Source of the DNA: Streptomyces sp. Ag109_O5-10
Lineage (GTDB): Bacteria; Actinomycetota; Actinomycetes; Streptomycetales; Streptomycetaceae
Length of the DNA: 64,000 bases
Reading direction: 5' to 3'
Assembly (NCBI RefSeq): GCF_900105755.1
Contig: NZ_FNTQ01000001.1
Span: 6,944,001-7,008,000 of the forward strand
Shown: one piece after another, positions 37,831 through 45,228 of the stretch
Layout of the letters: the number at the start of each line of letters is the position of its first letter
How positions within the stretch are numbered: position 1 is the stretch's first letter
The notes under the pieces: generated by a model
What the model was told of the DNA's origin: nothing
The model's input: only the letters and a program-made list of their open reading frames with translations
Databases searched by the model: none
Made by a program: the position numbers and the translations under genes

Positions 37831-39054
37831 GTGGACCGCTGCATCGTCCTGGTGGACGCCGGGTATCTGCTGGGTGCCGCCGCCAGTCTCCTCGCCGGTG
37901 AGCCCTCCCGATCCCGCATCACCGTCGACCACGCCGCGCTGATCCAGGCGCTGCGCGACCGCGCGGAGTCCGACACCGAGCGTCCACTGCTGCGCATCTA
38001 CTGGTTCGACGGCGCCCCCGACCGCGTCCCCCAGCCGGAACACCGCAGGCTGCGCGTGATGCCCCGGGTGACCGTCCGGCTCGGCGCGCTGACCCGCAGC
38101 GACGGGCGCTGGGCGCAGAAGGGCGTGGACGCGGCCATGCACGCCGAGCTGACCGAGCTGGCCAGGAACAGGGCCTGCTCCGACGTCGTCCTCGTGACCG
38201 GCGACGGGGACCTGCTGCCCGGCATGATGGCCGCCAAGGAGCACGGGGTCGCCGTGCACCTGTGGGCCGTGCAGGCCGCCGACGGGGACTACAACCAGTC
38301 CGAGGACCTGGTCGCCGAGGCCGACGAGCGGCGGGTGCTGGACCGGGCGTGGATCACCCAGGCGGTCCGGGCCAAGGAGCTGACCGCGGTCTGCGCGCCG
38401 CCGCCGGTGCCGCGGCCGGAGATCGCCGCGATCCTCTCGGCGCCGCTGCCCGAGTCGTCGCTGGCTGCGGCCCCAGAGGCGGGGACCGAGGACGCGGAGC
38501 GGGCACCCGCGGCGAGCGTGGTGGAGAACGGGGCGCCGGAGCGGGTGCCGGCGCCCAAGGGGGTGCCGACGCCCAAGGACCTCGCCGCGCTGCGGGCGCC
38601 GGGCGCGCAGCCGGTCCAGACCGCGGCGACCACGGCCACCCTGCGGTGGTCCTCCGACAAGGGGTGGGTGGACCGGCCGGGGGCGGTGGCGGAGCCGGCG
38701 GAGGCGGCCTCCATGCCGACGCTGGCGCAGCTGACCACCGCGGAGCAGCGGTGGGCCGACCGGGAGGAGGACATCACGACCGTCGGCGGCGATCCGTACG
38801 AGGTCGGTCAGGTGTTCGCCCGGCGGTGGATGTCACGGCTCGGGGACCAGATGCATCTGCAGAAGCTGTCCGGGATGTATCCGCGGATTCCGCACCGGAT
38901 CGACGGGGAGCTGCTGCGGTACGCGGCGCGGTTCGGGTTGCTGGCGCACAAGGACGACCAGATCGACGAGAACGACCGGTACGCCATTCGGGCGGGGTTC
39001 TGGAGAGAGTTCGATGTGCCGGCGGGCGCCGGGGAGCATGCCTCGGCGGAGTGA
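37831..39054 (+). CDS. NYN (PIN-like) domain protein
   Basis: Protein of 407 aa. The N-terminal NYN domain (about residues 1-170) has acidic metal-ligand segments CIVLVDAGYLL, QKGVDAAMHAEL and VVLVTGDGDLLPGM, which suggests a metal-dependent RNase. The middle (about 190-290) is Pro/Ala-rich linker. The C-terminal ~90 residues, from YEVGQVFARRWMSRL, form a conserved helical domain that could bind RNA or DNA. GTG 37831 has GGAAAGAGG 9 bases upstream. The 220 bases before it are distinctly AT-richer and carry an 8-base inverted repeat (37722-37757). Confidence 0.85.
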   Translation: MDRCIVLVDAGYLLGAAASLLAGEPSRSRITVDHAALIQALRDRAESDTERPLLRIYWFDGAPDRVPQPEHRRLRVMPRVTVRLGALTRSDGRWAQKGVDAAMHAELTELARNRACSDVVLVTGDGDLLPGMMAAKEHGVAVHLWAVQAADGDYNQSEDLVAEADERRVLDRAWITQAVRAKELTAVCAPPPVPRPEIAAILSAPLPESSLAAAPEAGTEDAERAPAASVVENGAPERVPAPKGVPTPKDLAALRAPGAQPVQTAATTATLRWSSDKGWVDRPGAVAEPAEAASMPTLAQLTTAEQRWADREEDITTVGGDPYEVGQVFARRWMSRLGDQMHLQKLSGMYPRIPHRIDGELLRYAARFGLLAHKDDQIDENDRYAIRAGFWREFDVPAGAGEHASAE

Positions 39055-39097
39055 GTGACGGGGCCGCGGACGTCATTGCGGGTGCCTGCCGGTGGTG

Positions 39098-39161
39098 GCT
39101 TGTCGCGCCGTTCCTCCCCCGGCCTTCGGCCGGGGTACCCCCAGCGCCCCTGACGGGGCGC
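39098..39161. repeat. Dispersed intergenic repeat copy with two hairpins
   Basis: Contains GTCGCGCCGTTCCTCCCC, then a perfect stem CCCCGGCC/GGCCGGGG with loop TTC (39117-39135), then GCGCCCC/GGGGCGC (39144-39161). It aligns closely with 56692-56745. It fills the gap between the NYN and ABC transporter genes. Confidence 0.7.
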
Positions 39162-39236
39162 CGCACCTCACGGGGTTTGGAAGCTGAGGCGCCCCAAAGG
39201 CGAGTAAACGGGGGCGACCCCGTAGGCTCGTTCCTT

Positions 39237-40256
39237 GTGAGTACGGGCGTGGGTCGGGCACTTCGGCGGCAGGGCGATGTCGTGTGTGCCGTGCGTGGGC
39301 TGACCAAGACCTACGCCGCGGTCAAAGGGCGGCGTGGTGCCCCCGCCGTGCCCGAGGTGCGGGCCACCGACGGGGTGGAGCTCGACGTCAGGCGCGGGGA
39401 GATCTTCGGGCTGCTCGGGCCGAACGGGGCCGGCAAGTCGACGCTCGTGCGGCAGCTCACCGGGCTGCTGCGGCCCGATGCGGGCAGTGTCGAGATCCTC
39501 GGGCACGACATCGTGCGGCACCCGGAGCGGGCCGCGCGGATCCTCGCCTACCTCGGGCAGGAGTCCACCGCCCTCGACGAGCTGACCGTGTCCCTCGCGG
39601 CCGAGACCACCGGGCGGCTGCGCGGACTGGACGTGCGCGAGGCGCGGCGCGAGCGCGACGCCGTCCTCGAGGAGCTGGGCCTGACGCCGATCGCCGGGCG
39701 GGCGCTCAAGAAGCTCTCCGGCGGACAGCGGCGGCTCGCCTGCTTCGCCGCCGCGCTGGTCGGGGAGCGGCCGCTGCTCGTGCTCGACGAACCGACGACC
39801 GGAATGGACCCCGTGGCCCGGCGGGCCGTGTGGGCCGCCGTGGACCGGCGGCGGGCCGAACGGGGCGCCACCGTGGTGCTCGTCACCCACAACGTCATCG
39901 AGGCCGAGACGGTCCTCGACCGGGTCGCCGTCCTCGACCAGGGCCGGGTCATCGCCTGCGACACTCCGGCCGGGCTCAAGGAGCGGGTCGCCGGCGAGGT
40001 GCGGGTCGAGCTGGTGTGGCGGGAGCTGGCGCCGCTGGACGTGCCCGAGGTCGCCGTCCTGCGGGAGCGTGCCGTCGAGTCCGGCCGGCGCTGGACGCTG
40101 CGGCTCGCGCCCGAGGAGGCACGTGCCGTCGTCGCCACGGTGACCGGCGGGGCCGCCTTCGCCGCCCTCGACGACTTCACCCTCGCCACGCCCAGCCTGG
40201 AGGACGTATACCTGGCGCTGGGCGGCGCCGCCCGGCAGGGGCTGGTGAAGGCGTGA
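39237..40256 (+). CDS. ABC transporter ATP-binding protein (ABC-2/export type)
   Basis: ATPase of 339 aa. Walker A is in LLGPNGAGKSTLVRQL, the Q-loop in LGQESTALDELTV, the signature in LKKLSGGQRRLACF and Walker B in PLLVLDEPTTGMDP; the switch His is in LVTHNVIEAE. The C-terminal extension resembles drug- or antibiotic-exporter ATPases. It pairs with the permease at 40357. TAGGCT (39223-39228) eight bases before the GTG suggests a leaderless start. The substrate is unknown. Confidence 0.92.
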   Translation: MSTGVGRALRRQGDVVCAVRGLTKTYAAVKGRRGAPAVPEVRATDGVELDVRRGEIFGLLGPNGAGKSTLVRQLTGLLRPDAGSVEILGHDIVRHPERAARILAYLGQESTALDELTVSLAAETTGRLRGLDVREARRERDAVLEELGLTPIAGRALKKLSGGQRRLACFAAALVGERPLLVLDEPTTGMDPVARRAVWAAVDRRRAERGATVVLVTHNVIEAETVLDRVAVLDQGRVIACDTPAGLKERVAGEVRVELVWRELAPLDVPEVAVLRERAVESGRRWTLRLAPEEARAVVATVTGGAAFAALDDFTLATPSLEDVYLALGGAARQGLVKA

Positions 40257-40360
40257 CGGCGGACGCGAGGATGAACAGGACGGCGGCCGGGCGCGTACGG
40301 AAAGACGCGGCAGCGGTACGGGCCGCAGGTACCGCACGGAAAGGGAGCAGCGCGACGTGA
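40253..40360 (+). CDS. Possible 35-aa coupled ORF between ABC ATPase and permease
   Basis: A GTG at 40253 overlaps the ATPase stop (GTGA), and its TGA at 40360 overlaps the permease GTG at 40357. This gives an unbroken chain of four-base overlaps. The peptide is basic and Ala/Arg-rich (starts MTADARMNRTAAG, ends ARKGSSAT). It may be a real microprotein, or only a device by which ribosomes reach the permease start. No homology is claimed. Confidence 0.4.
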   Translation: MTADARMNRTAAGRVRKDAAAVRAAGTARKGSSAT

Positions 40361-41184
40361 GTGTCGTACCCGCTGAGGTTCTGCCGGGCGGTGCCCTGGC
40401 CGTGGAGGAGACGGCGCCGGGCGGGCAGGCGGCCGAGCTGGGGCCGCGGGCGCGGCTGTGGCCGTCGCTGGTGGCCGTCTACCGCGCGCAGCTGTCCCGG
40501 GCCCGGGTGGCGCGGATCCCGCTGCTGTTCGTCGCGACCTTCCAGTCCGTCGGCATCATGGTCATGATGCGCGGGGTGGTGGACTCGCGGGGCGAGGCCC
40601 AGTCCGTGGTGGCGGGCTCGTCGGTCGTCGTCGTCGCCTACGTGGCGCTGAACCTGCTGGCGCAGTACTTCGGGCAGCTGCGGGCGAGCGGCGGGCTCGA
40701 CCACTACGCGACGCTGCCCGTGCCGCCGGCCTCGGTGGTGCTCGGGGCGGCCGCGGCGTACGCCTCCTTCACCGTGCCCGGGACGCTGGTCACGGCCGTC
40801 TTCGGGTGCGTGCTCTTCGGGCTGCCGCTCGGGAACCTGTGGATCCTCGTCGCGGTGGTCCCGCTCGCCGGGGCGGCCCTGGCGGGGCTGGGCGCGGCCT
40901 GCGGACTGCTGGCGCCCCGTCCCGAACTCGCCACGCTGCTCGGACAGCTGGGCATGTCCGCGGCGCTGCTGCTCGGCGTGCTGCCGCCGGACCGGATGCC
41001 GGGGATCATCCAGTTCGCGCGGGACCTGCTGCCGTCGACGTACGGCGTCGAGGCCTACGCCCGGACCTTCGGGGCGCGGCCGGACTGGGCCGTCGTCCTC
41101 GCTGACCTGGGGGTGTGCGCCGGGGTGGGCGTCGTCTCGCTGGCCGTCGCCACCTGGGCGTATCGCAGGGCCGCCGTCCGGTGA
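40357..41184 (+). CDS. ABC transporter permease (ABC-2 type)
   Basis: Integral membrane partner of the preceding ATPase, 275 aa, with six hydrophobic helices after a 45-residue cytoplasmic N-terminus. The LDHYATLPVPPASVVLG segment after helix 2 and the GAACGLLAPRPEL loop resemble ABC-2 export permeases. GTG start within the overlap with the 35-aa ORF; AAAGGGAG lies about 10 bases upstream, so independent initiation is also possible. Confidence 0.88.
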   Translation: MSVVPAEVLPGGALAVEETAPGGQAAELGPRARLWPSLVAVYRAQLSRARVARIPLLFVATFQSVGIMVMMRGVVDSRGEAQSVVAGSSVVVVAYVALNLLAQYFGQLRASGGLDHYATLPVPPASVVLGAAAAYASFTVPGTLVTAVFGCVLFGLPLGNLWILVAVVPLAGAALAGLGAACGLLAPRPELATLLGQLGMSAALLLGVLPPDRMPGIIQFARDLLPSTYGVEAYARTFGARPDWAVVLADLGVCAGVGVVSLAVATWAYRRAAVR

Positions 41185-41218
41185 CGCGCCCCACAGGCCG
41201 ACCTGGCACGATGGCAAC

Positions 41219-41875
41219 GTGACCGCACCGTTGACGCCGCCTCCGCCGCCGCACGACCAGTCCCCGCATCAGGCCTGGCAGGTTCCGCCGCCTGCCGGGG
41301 AGGGCGTGGGGGAGTACGGACAGGACGGTCCAGGGATGAAGACCGAGCTGCGGGAAGGCGCCGTGATCGCCGTCGTGGTGGCGGTGAGCGGAGTGCTGCT
41401 CGGGCTGCTGTGGCTGTGGCTGGCGCCGCACGTACCGCTGGTGGGGGAGCAGTCCGGCAAGAACTGGGCGGTCTACCTCAAGGACAGCGAAGGAGAGCAG
41501 GCGGCCGGGGTGGACGGCGCGTTCACGCTGCTGGCACTGGCGTTCGGGGTCGTGAGCGCGGTGGTGGTGTTTCTGTGGCGGCGGCGTGGGGGCGTGCCGC
41601 TGGTGGTGGCGCTGGGGGTCGGGGGGCTGCTGGCGTCGGTGCTGGCCTGGCGGCTCGGGATGTGGCTGGGGCCGGAGTCGGACGTGATCGCTCACGCGAA
41701 GGCCGTGGGCAAGGGGGTGACGTTCCCGGCGCCGCTGAAGCTCGGGGCCAAGGGGGCGTTGCTGGCGTGGTCGGTGGCGGCGTTGGTGGTGCACCTCGGG
41801 TTGACGGCGCTGTTCGGTCCCCGGGACCCGGAGCCCCCGTACGAGGACGGCCCGTACGCCGCTCCACCCGCGTGA
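41219..41875 (+). CDS. Membrane protein resembling DUF2567
   Basis: Protein of 218 aa with a 45-residue Pro-rich cytoplasmic N-terminus and four hydrophobic helices (about 47-70, 100-118, 125-145 and 185-205). The loop between helices 1 and 2 carries WAVYLKDSEGEQAAGVDG. Its role is unknown. GTG start with CACGAT (41207-41212) six bases upstream, which suggests a leaderless start. It is the last gene before a 736-base stretch of repeats. Confidence 0.75.
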   Translation: MTAPLTPPPPPHDQSPHQAWQVPPPAGEGVGEYGQDGPGMKTELREGAVIAVVVAVSGVLLGLLWLWLAPHVPLVGEQSGKNWAVYLKDSEGEQAAGVDGAFTLLALAFGVVSAVVVFLWRRRGGVPLVVALGVGGLLASVLAWRLGMWLGPESDVIAHAKAVGKGVTFPAPLKLGAKGALLAWSVAALVVHLGLTALFGPRDPEPPYEDGPYAAPPA

Positions 41876-41983
41876 CTTTTCCGCCCCCGCCGCCCCTACC
41901 CGTCCCATCCTCCAGGGGGTGACCCCCCTTCGACCGCCCGCCCCGGGGGCTGCCGCCCCCGCCCCCCCCGCTCAGGCCTCCGG

Positions 41984-42168
41984 CCTTGTCCTCAAACGCC
42001 GCCGGACGGGCTGGGGCGTGGTGCTGTCCGGCTTTCGTCCTTGGGCGTGGGGCGGGCTGGGGCGTGGTGTCGGCCGGCCCTTGTCCCTGGACGCCGGAGG
42101 GCTGCGGTGTGGCGTCGGCCGGTCGTTGTCGTTGAACGCCGGACGGGCTGGCGGTGGGTGTGCAGGCG
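41984..42168. repeat. Four degenerate tandem units of about 46 bases
   Basis: Units at 41984-42031, 42032-42077, 42078-42122 and 42123-42168 each carry a version of TTGTCCTCAAACGCCGGACG followed by GGGCTGGGGCGTGGTG and a CCGG end. The first part matches a repeat commonly seen between streptomycete genes. Confidence 0.75.
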
Positions 42169-42193
42169 CGTTCGGTGCCTGAGAAGCGGGGGT

Positions 42194-42530
42194 CGGCGGC
42201 AGAAGAGCAGGGGCGCGGGGAACTGCGCGACCAGCCCATGACGGCCTGTGGTGGGTCTGTCGGCTGTGGAGGTGGCAGGGGCGCGGGGCACTGCGCGGTC
42301 AGCCCGCGACGGCCTGCAGTCGGTCTGTCGGCGGCAGAAGAGCAGGGGCCCGGGGGAACTGCGCGGTCAGCCCGCGACGGCCTGTGGTGGGTCTGTCGGC
42401 TGTGGAGGTGGCAGGGGCGCGGGGCACTGCGCGGTCAGCCCATGACGGCCTGCAGTCGGTCTGTCGGCGGCAGAAGAGCAGGGGCGGGGGGAACCGCGCG
42501 GCCAGCCCGCGGCGGCCCGTAGGTGGTCTG
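42194..42530. repeat. Five alternating A/B tandem units of 66-68 bases
   Basis: A units (42194-42260, 42329-42396, 42465-42530) begin CGGCGGCAGAAGAGCAGGGG; B units (42261-42328, 42397-42464) begin CGGCTGTGGAGGTGGCAGGG. All share GCGCGGGG-A/C-ACTGCGCG and a GACGGCCTG core. The composite period is about 135 bases. No credible gene lies in 41876-42612; open frames there are by-products of the repeat composition. Confidence 0.93.
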
Positions 42531-42612
42531 GCAGGGCTGCCGGGGCCACGGACAGCGGTGGGGCAGGGGCGCGGGGCGCCCGGAAGGGTGTGCCGCCCGC
42601 GGCCCCCATGGG

Positions 42613-42687
42613 CTATGCCGGACGGCGACCGTGGTTCGAGCGGCCCTTCTTCAGGCGCCACTTCCTCTTGCGTGTCCTCTTCGACAT
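42613..42687 (-). CDS. 24-aa basic protein, bL37-like ribosomal protein
   Basis: A 25-codon gene encoding MSKRTRKRKWRLKKG followed by RSNHGRRPA. The size, extreme Arg/Lys content and the terminal NHG-R/K-RP match the tiny large-subunit protein bL37 described in mycobacterial ribosomes. The likely binding partner would be 23S rRNA. The upstream GGAAG lies only 2 bases from the ATG, which is unusually close. A random basic ORF cannot be excluded. Confidence 0.65.
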   Translation of the reverse strand: MSKRTRKRKWRLKKGRSNHGRRPA

Positions 42688-42728
42688 GTCTTCCGTACTT
42701 AACCCAGTGCGGAGACTTCGTCGAGGGG

Positions 42729-43238
42729 TCACGCACGTCCGATCGGGGCCAGCGTCGCGTTCGTCAGACTCGCGAGGGCGGTCGGGGCGAGCTCCACCTC
42801 CAGGCCCCGGCGGCCCGCCGAGACGCAGATCGTGGCGTGGGCCGAGGCCGAGGCGTCCAGGACCGTGGGGAGCTTCCTGCGCTGGCCCAGCGGGGAGATG
42901 CCGCCGCGGACATAGCCCGTCGTGCGCTCGGCCAGGGCCGGGTCCGCCATCGCCGCCCGCTTGCCGCCGACCGCCGTGGCCAGGGCCTTGAGGTCCAGGC
43001 TGCCTGCCACCGGCACGACCGCGACCGTGAGCGCGCCGTCGACGTCCGCGACCAGGGTCTTGAAGACGCGGTCGGGGGACACACCCATCGCCTCCGCCGC
43101 CTCCTCGCCGTAGGACGGGTGGGCGGGGTCGTGGTCGTAGGAGTGGATCGTGAAGTCCACGCCCGCGGTGGTCAGGGCCACCGTCGCCGGGGTTCCGCCA
43201 CTGCCGCCGGACTGCTGTTTCTTTGATTTCTTCGGCAT
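42729..43238 (-). CDS. ybaK: YbaK/EbsC-type aminoacyl-tRNA deacylase
   Basis: Trans-editing protein of 169 aa that hydrolyses mischarged Cys-tRNA(Pro) in characterised homologues. The Lys in VFKTLVADVDG is the conserved catalytic residue. Other family segments are GGKRAAMADP, TTGYVRGGISPLGQ and SAGRRGLEVEL. The N-terminus is Lys/Gln/Ser-rich. ATG start 16 bases after the preceding minus-strand gene, so probably in one operon with it. Confidence 0.9.
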   Translation of the reverse strand: MPKKSKKQQSGGSGGTPATVALTTAGVDFTIHSYDHDPAHPSYGEEAAEAMGVSPDRVFKTLVADVDGALTVAVVPVAGSLDLKALATAVGGKRAAMADPALAERTTGYVRGGISPLGQRRKLPTVLDASASAHATICVSAGRRGLEVELAPTALASLTNATLAPIGRA

Positions 43239-43254
43239 TCAGGAAGACCCCGGT

Positions 43255-43995
43255 TCAGTTCAGGCTCGTCGGTGTCCGCGTCAGATCCGCCGCGGGCAGT
43301 GACGGCAGGTTACGGATGATCGCCGTCTCGGAGCGAAGGAGTTTCAGCTCGTCGCGGAGGCGGGACGCCGTGTCGGGGGCCTGGAGGAGGCGCTGCTTGG
43401 TGGGGGTGTCGTGCATCATCGCGGCGGCGACCAGGTAGGAGACGACGGAGGGCTCGTCGGGGAGGTCGACGCCCGTGGAGAGCGAGCGTTCACGCGCGCC
43501 CGCCAGGCGTTTCTGGTACTGGCGGAAGGCCCGCAGGACGCCCTCGGCCAGCGCCCCGGCCTCGTCGCCCCGCTCCTCGGTCAGTTCCTCCAGCTCGGCC
43601 GTGAGGAACGGTCCCGACGCGTCGACGGAGAGCAGCCGCACCCGGTTCGTACCCGTCGCCAGCACCTCGAACGTGCCGTTCGCCCGCTCCCGGATCGTCG
43701 CCGCGTCCGCCACGCAGCCCACCCGGTGGAAGGACTTGAGGGGGTCGGGCCCGAAGCCGGCCGCCGGGCCCCGGTCGGGCTGCGCCGTCGGGTCAGGCAT
43801 GCCCGGTGCGCTCGGCGCCACCTCGTGGCCGTCGCGGATCGCCACGACGGCGAACCGGCGCGGTTCTTCCTCGGGTGTCTTCAGCAGGTCGCGCATCATG
43901 GCGCGGTAGCGCTCCTCGAAGACGTTCAGCGGCAGCACGAGCCCCGGGAACAGCACCGAGTTCAGCGGGAAGAGGGGGAGACGGACGGTGGTCAC
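43255..43995 (-). CDS. LON substrate-binding (PUA-like) domain protein
   Basis: Protein of 246 aa that begins with the Lon N-domain pattern RLPLFPLNSVLFPGLVLPLNVFE (residues 5-27), then VGCVADAATI and a helical C-terminal part. There is no ATPase or protease domain, so it is a stand-alone LON-SB protein of unknown role, perhaps binding peptides. ATG start near 43995. It precedes ybaK on the same strand. Confidence 0.88.
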   Translation of the reverse strand: MTTVRLPLFPLNSVLFPGLVLPLNVFEERYRAMMRDLLKTPEEEPRRFAVVAIRDGHEVAPSAPGMPDPTAQPDRGPAAGFGPDPLKSFHRVGCVADAATIRERANGTFEVLATGTNRVRLLSVDASGPFLTAELEELTEERGDEAGALAEGVLRAFRQYQKRLAGARERSLSTGVDLPDEPSVVSYLVAAAMMHDTPTKQRLLQAPDTASRLRDELKLLRSETAIIRNLPSLPAADLTRTPTSLN

Positions 43996-44006
43996 GGCGC
44001 CCCAGC

Positions 44007-45071
44007 CTAGTGGTCATCGGCGGGAACATGTCCGCCGTGCTCGGCCCGTGGGCGCCCCGCGGCCCTCGGCGAGGGGATCAGCACGGCCTCGGGAGGCGGT
44101 TCCGCACCGGCCAGCAGGTGGGCGCGCAGGCGTACGAAATGGCCCAGCGGGTCGTCGGAGAGCCGGCCCCAGGGGAAGGACGTGACGTACGGGCCGATGA
44201 GTTCCAGCTGGGCGCGGGCGGCCTCCCAGCGTTCCAGGCGGACCAGCAGGTACATCAGCTTGTTGCGGATCTCGGCCGGCCAGGTGTCGGCCGCGGGGAA
44301 CCGCGTGGAGAGCGCGATCGCGCGGTCGGCCGCCGCGTCCAGGCGGGCCCGTGGCACCTCGGGTCCGCAGCCGTCGGTGAGGTAGGCGAAGGCGGCGCGG
44401 GCGGGGAGGGCCTGGACGAGCGAGCCGGCCGGAGCGTCCTGGGCGGCCAGGTCGGCGAAGTCGAAGCACTCGCGGTGCGAGCCGTGCCAGTACGTGCCCA
44501 GGTAGCGCAGCGCCGCCACATGGCAGCCGTAGTGGTGCGGGGCGCGGCGGACCGCCGCCTCCCACAGCTCCTCGAAGTAGCGGTGGCCGGCGTTCGTGCC
44601 GCGGGCGTGGTCGAGGGCGATCCGCCACGGCACCGGGTCCCGGTCGTCGCCGCGCGCGGCCGCCGTGATCAGCGGGCTGAGCGGGCGCAGGAGCTCCGCA
44701 CGGGCGGGCGAGTCCCAGGCCTGGTCCACCCCGAGCTGCGCCTGGACCAGCAGCAGGTCCGGGTCGCGCGGGGCGGCCGTGGCCCACTGGCCGAGCCACT
44801 CGGCGCGGGAGCGGGCGAAGAGGGCGAGCCGGTGCACGTACCGGTCGCGTTCCTCCCACTCGGCCGCGTCCCGGGTGCCGGCCAGCAGCGTCGCGGCCGC
44901 CTCGTACTCGCCCCGGCCGGCCGCGACCAGCGCGGGGGCGAGCCGGTCGTCGGGCGCGTCGAGGAACACCTCCTCGTCGGCCGGGAGCGGTCCGGCGGTG
45001 AGAGGCGGAGCGTTCGTTGCCCTCCGTGCGGTACGGAAGAGCGCGCGCAGCGAAGCCATGGCGTTGACCAT
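44007..45071 (-). CDS. Helical-repeat protein, function unknown
   Basis: A protein of about 354 aa predicted to be mostly alpha-helical with TPR-like pairs, for example around WEERDRYVHRLALFARSR, the HRYFEELWEAAVRRAPHHYG segment and NKLMYLLVRLERWEAARAQ. No catalytic motif is seen. Start uncertain: ATG 45071 (MVNAMASLRALF) is used, ATG 45059 is four codons further in, and longer GTG/TTG starts reach 45143. No strong ribosome binding site marks any of them. It may act as a protein-binding scaffold. Confidence 0.7.
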   Translation of the reverse strand: MVNAMASLRALFRTARRATNAPPLTAGPLPADEEVFLDAPDDRLAPALVAAGRGEYEAAATLLAGTRDAAEWEERDRYVHRLALFARSRAEWLGQWATAAPRDPDLLLVQAQLGVDQAWDSPARAELLRPLSPLITAAARGDDRDPVPWRIALDHARGTNAGHRYFEELWEAAVRRAPHHYGCHVAALRYLGTYWHGSHRECFDFADLAAQDAPAGSLVQALPARAAFAYLTDGCGPEVPRARLDAAADRAIALSTRFPAADTWPAEIRNKLMYLLVRLERWEAARAQLELIGPYVTSFPWGRLSDDPLGHFVRLRAHLLAGAEPPPEAVLIPSPRAAGRPRAEHGGHVPADDH

Positions 45072-45228
45072 TGAAAGTCCGCAGGTCGGGGCAGCGCCAG
45101 ACGGTATGGCCAAGTCCACGAAAGTTGTATGGTCGCCGGTCAAGGAGAAGTAAAAGGTGACTGTTGCTCACCTGTTCGGTTCCTGTGAGCTACACCACCC
45201 CTGCGGTCGCCCCGGAAGGAACCGGCCG

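Noticed and set aside
41984..42530. Repeat arrays considered as a CRISPR locus
   Set aside because: Units abut directly with no unique spacers, the unit length is unlike CRISPR repeats, and there are no cas genes nearby.
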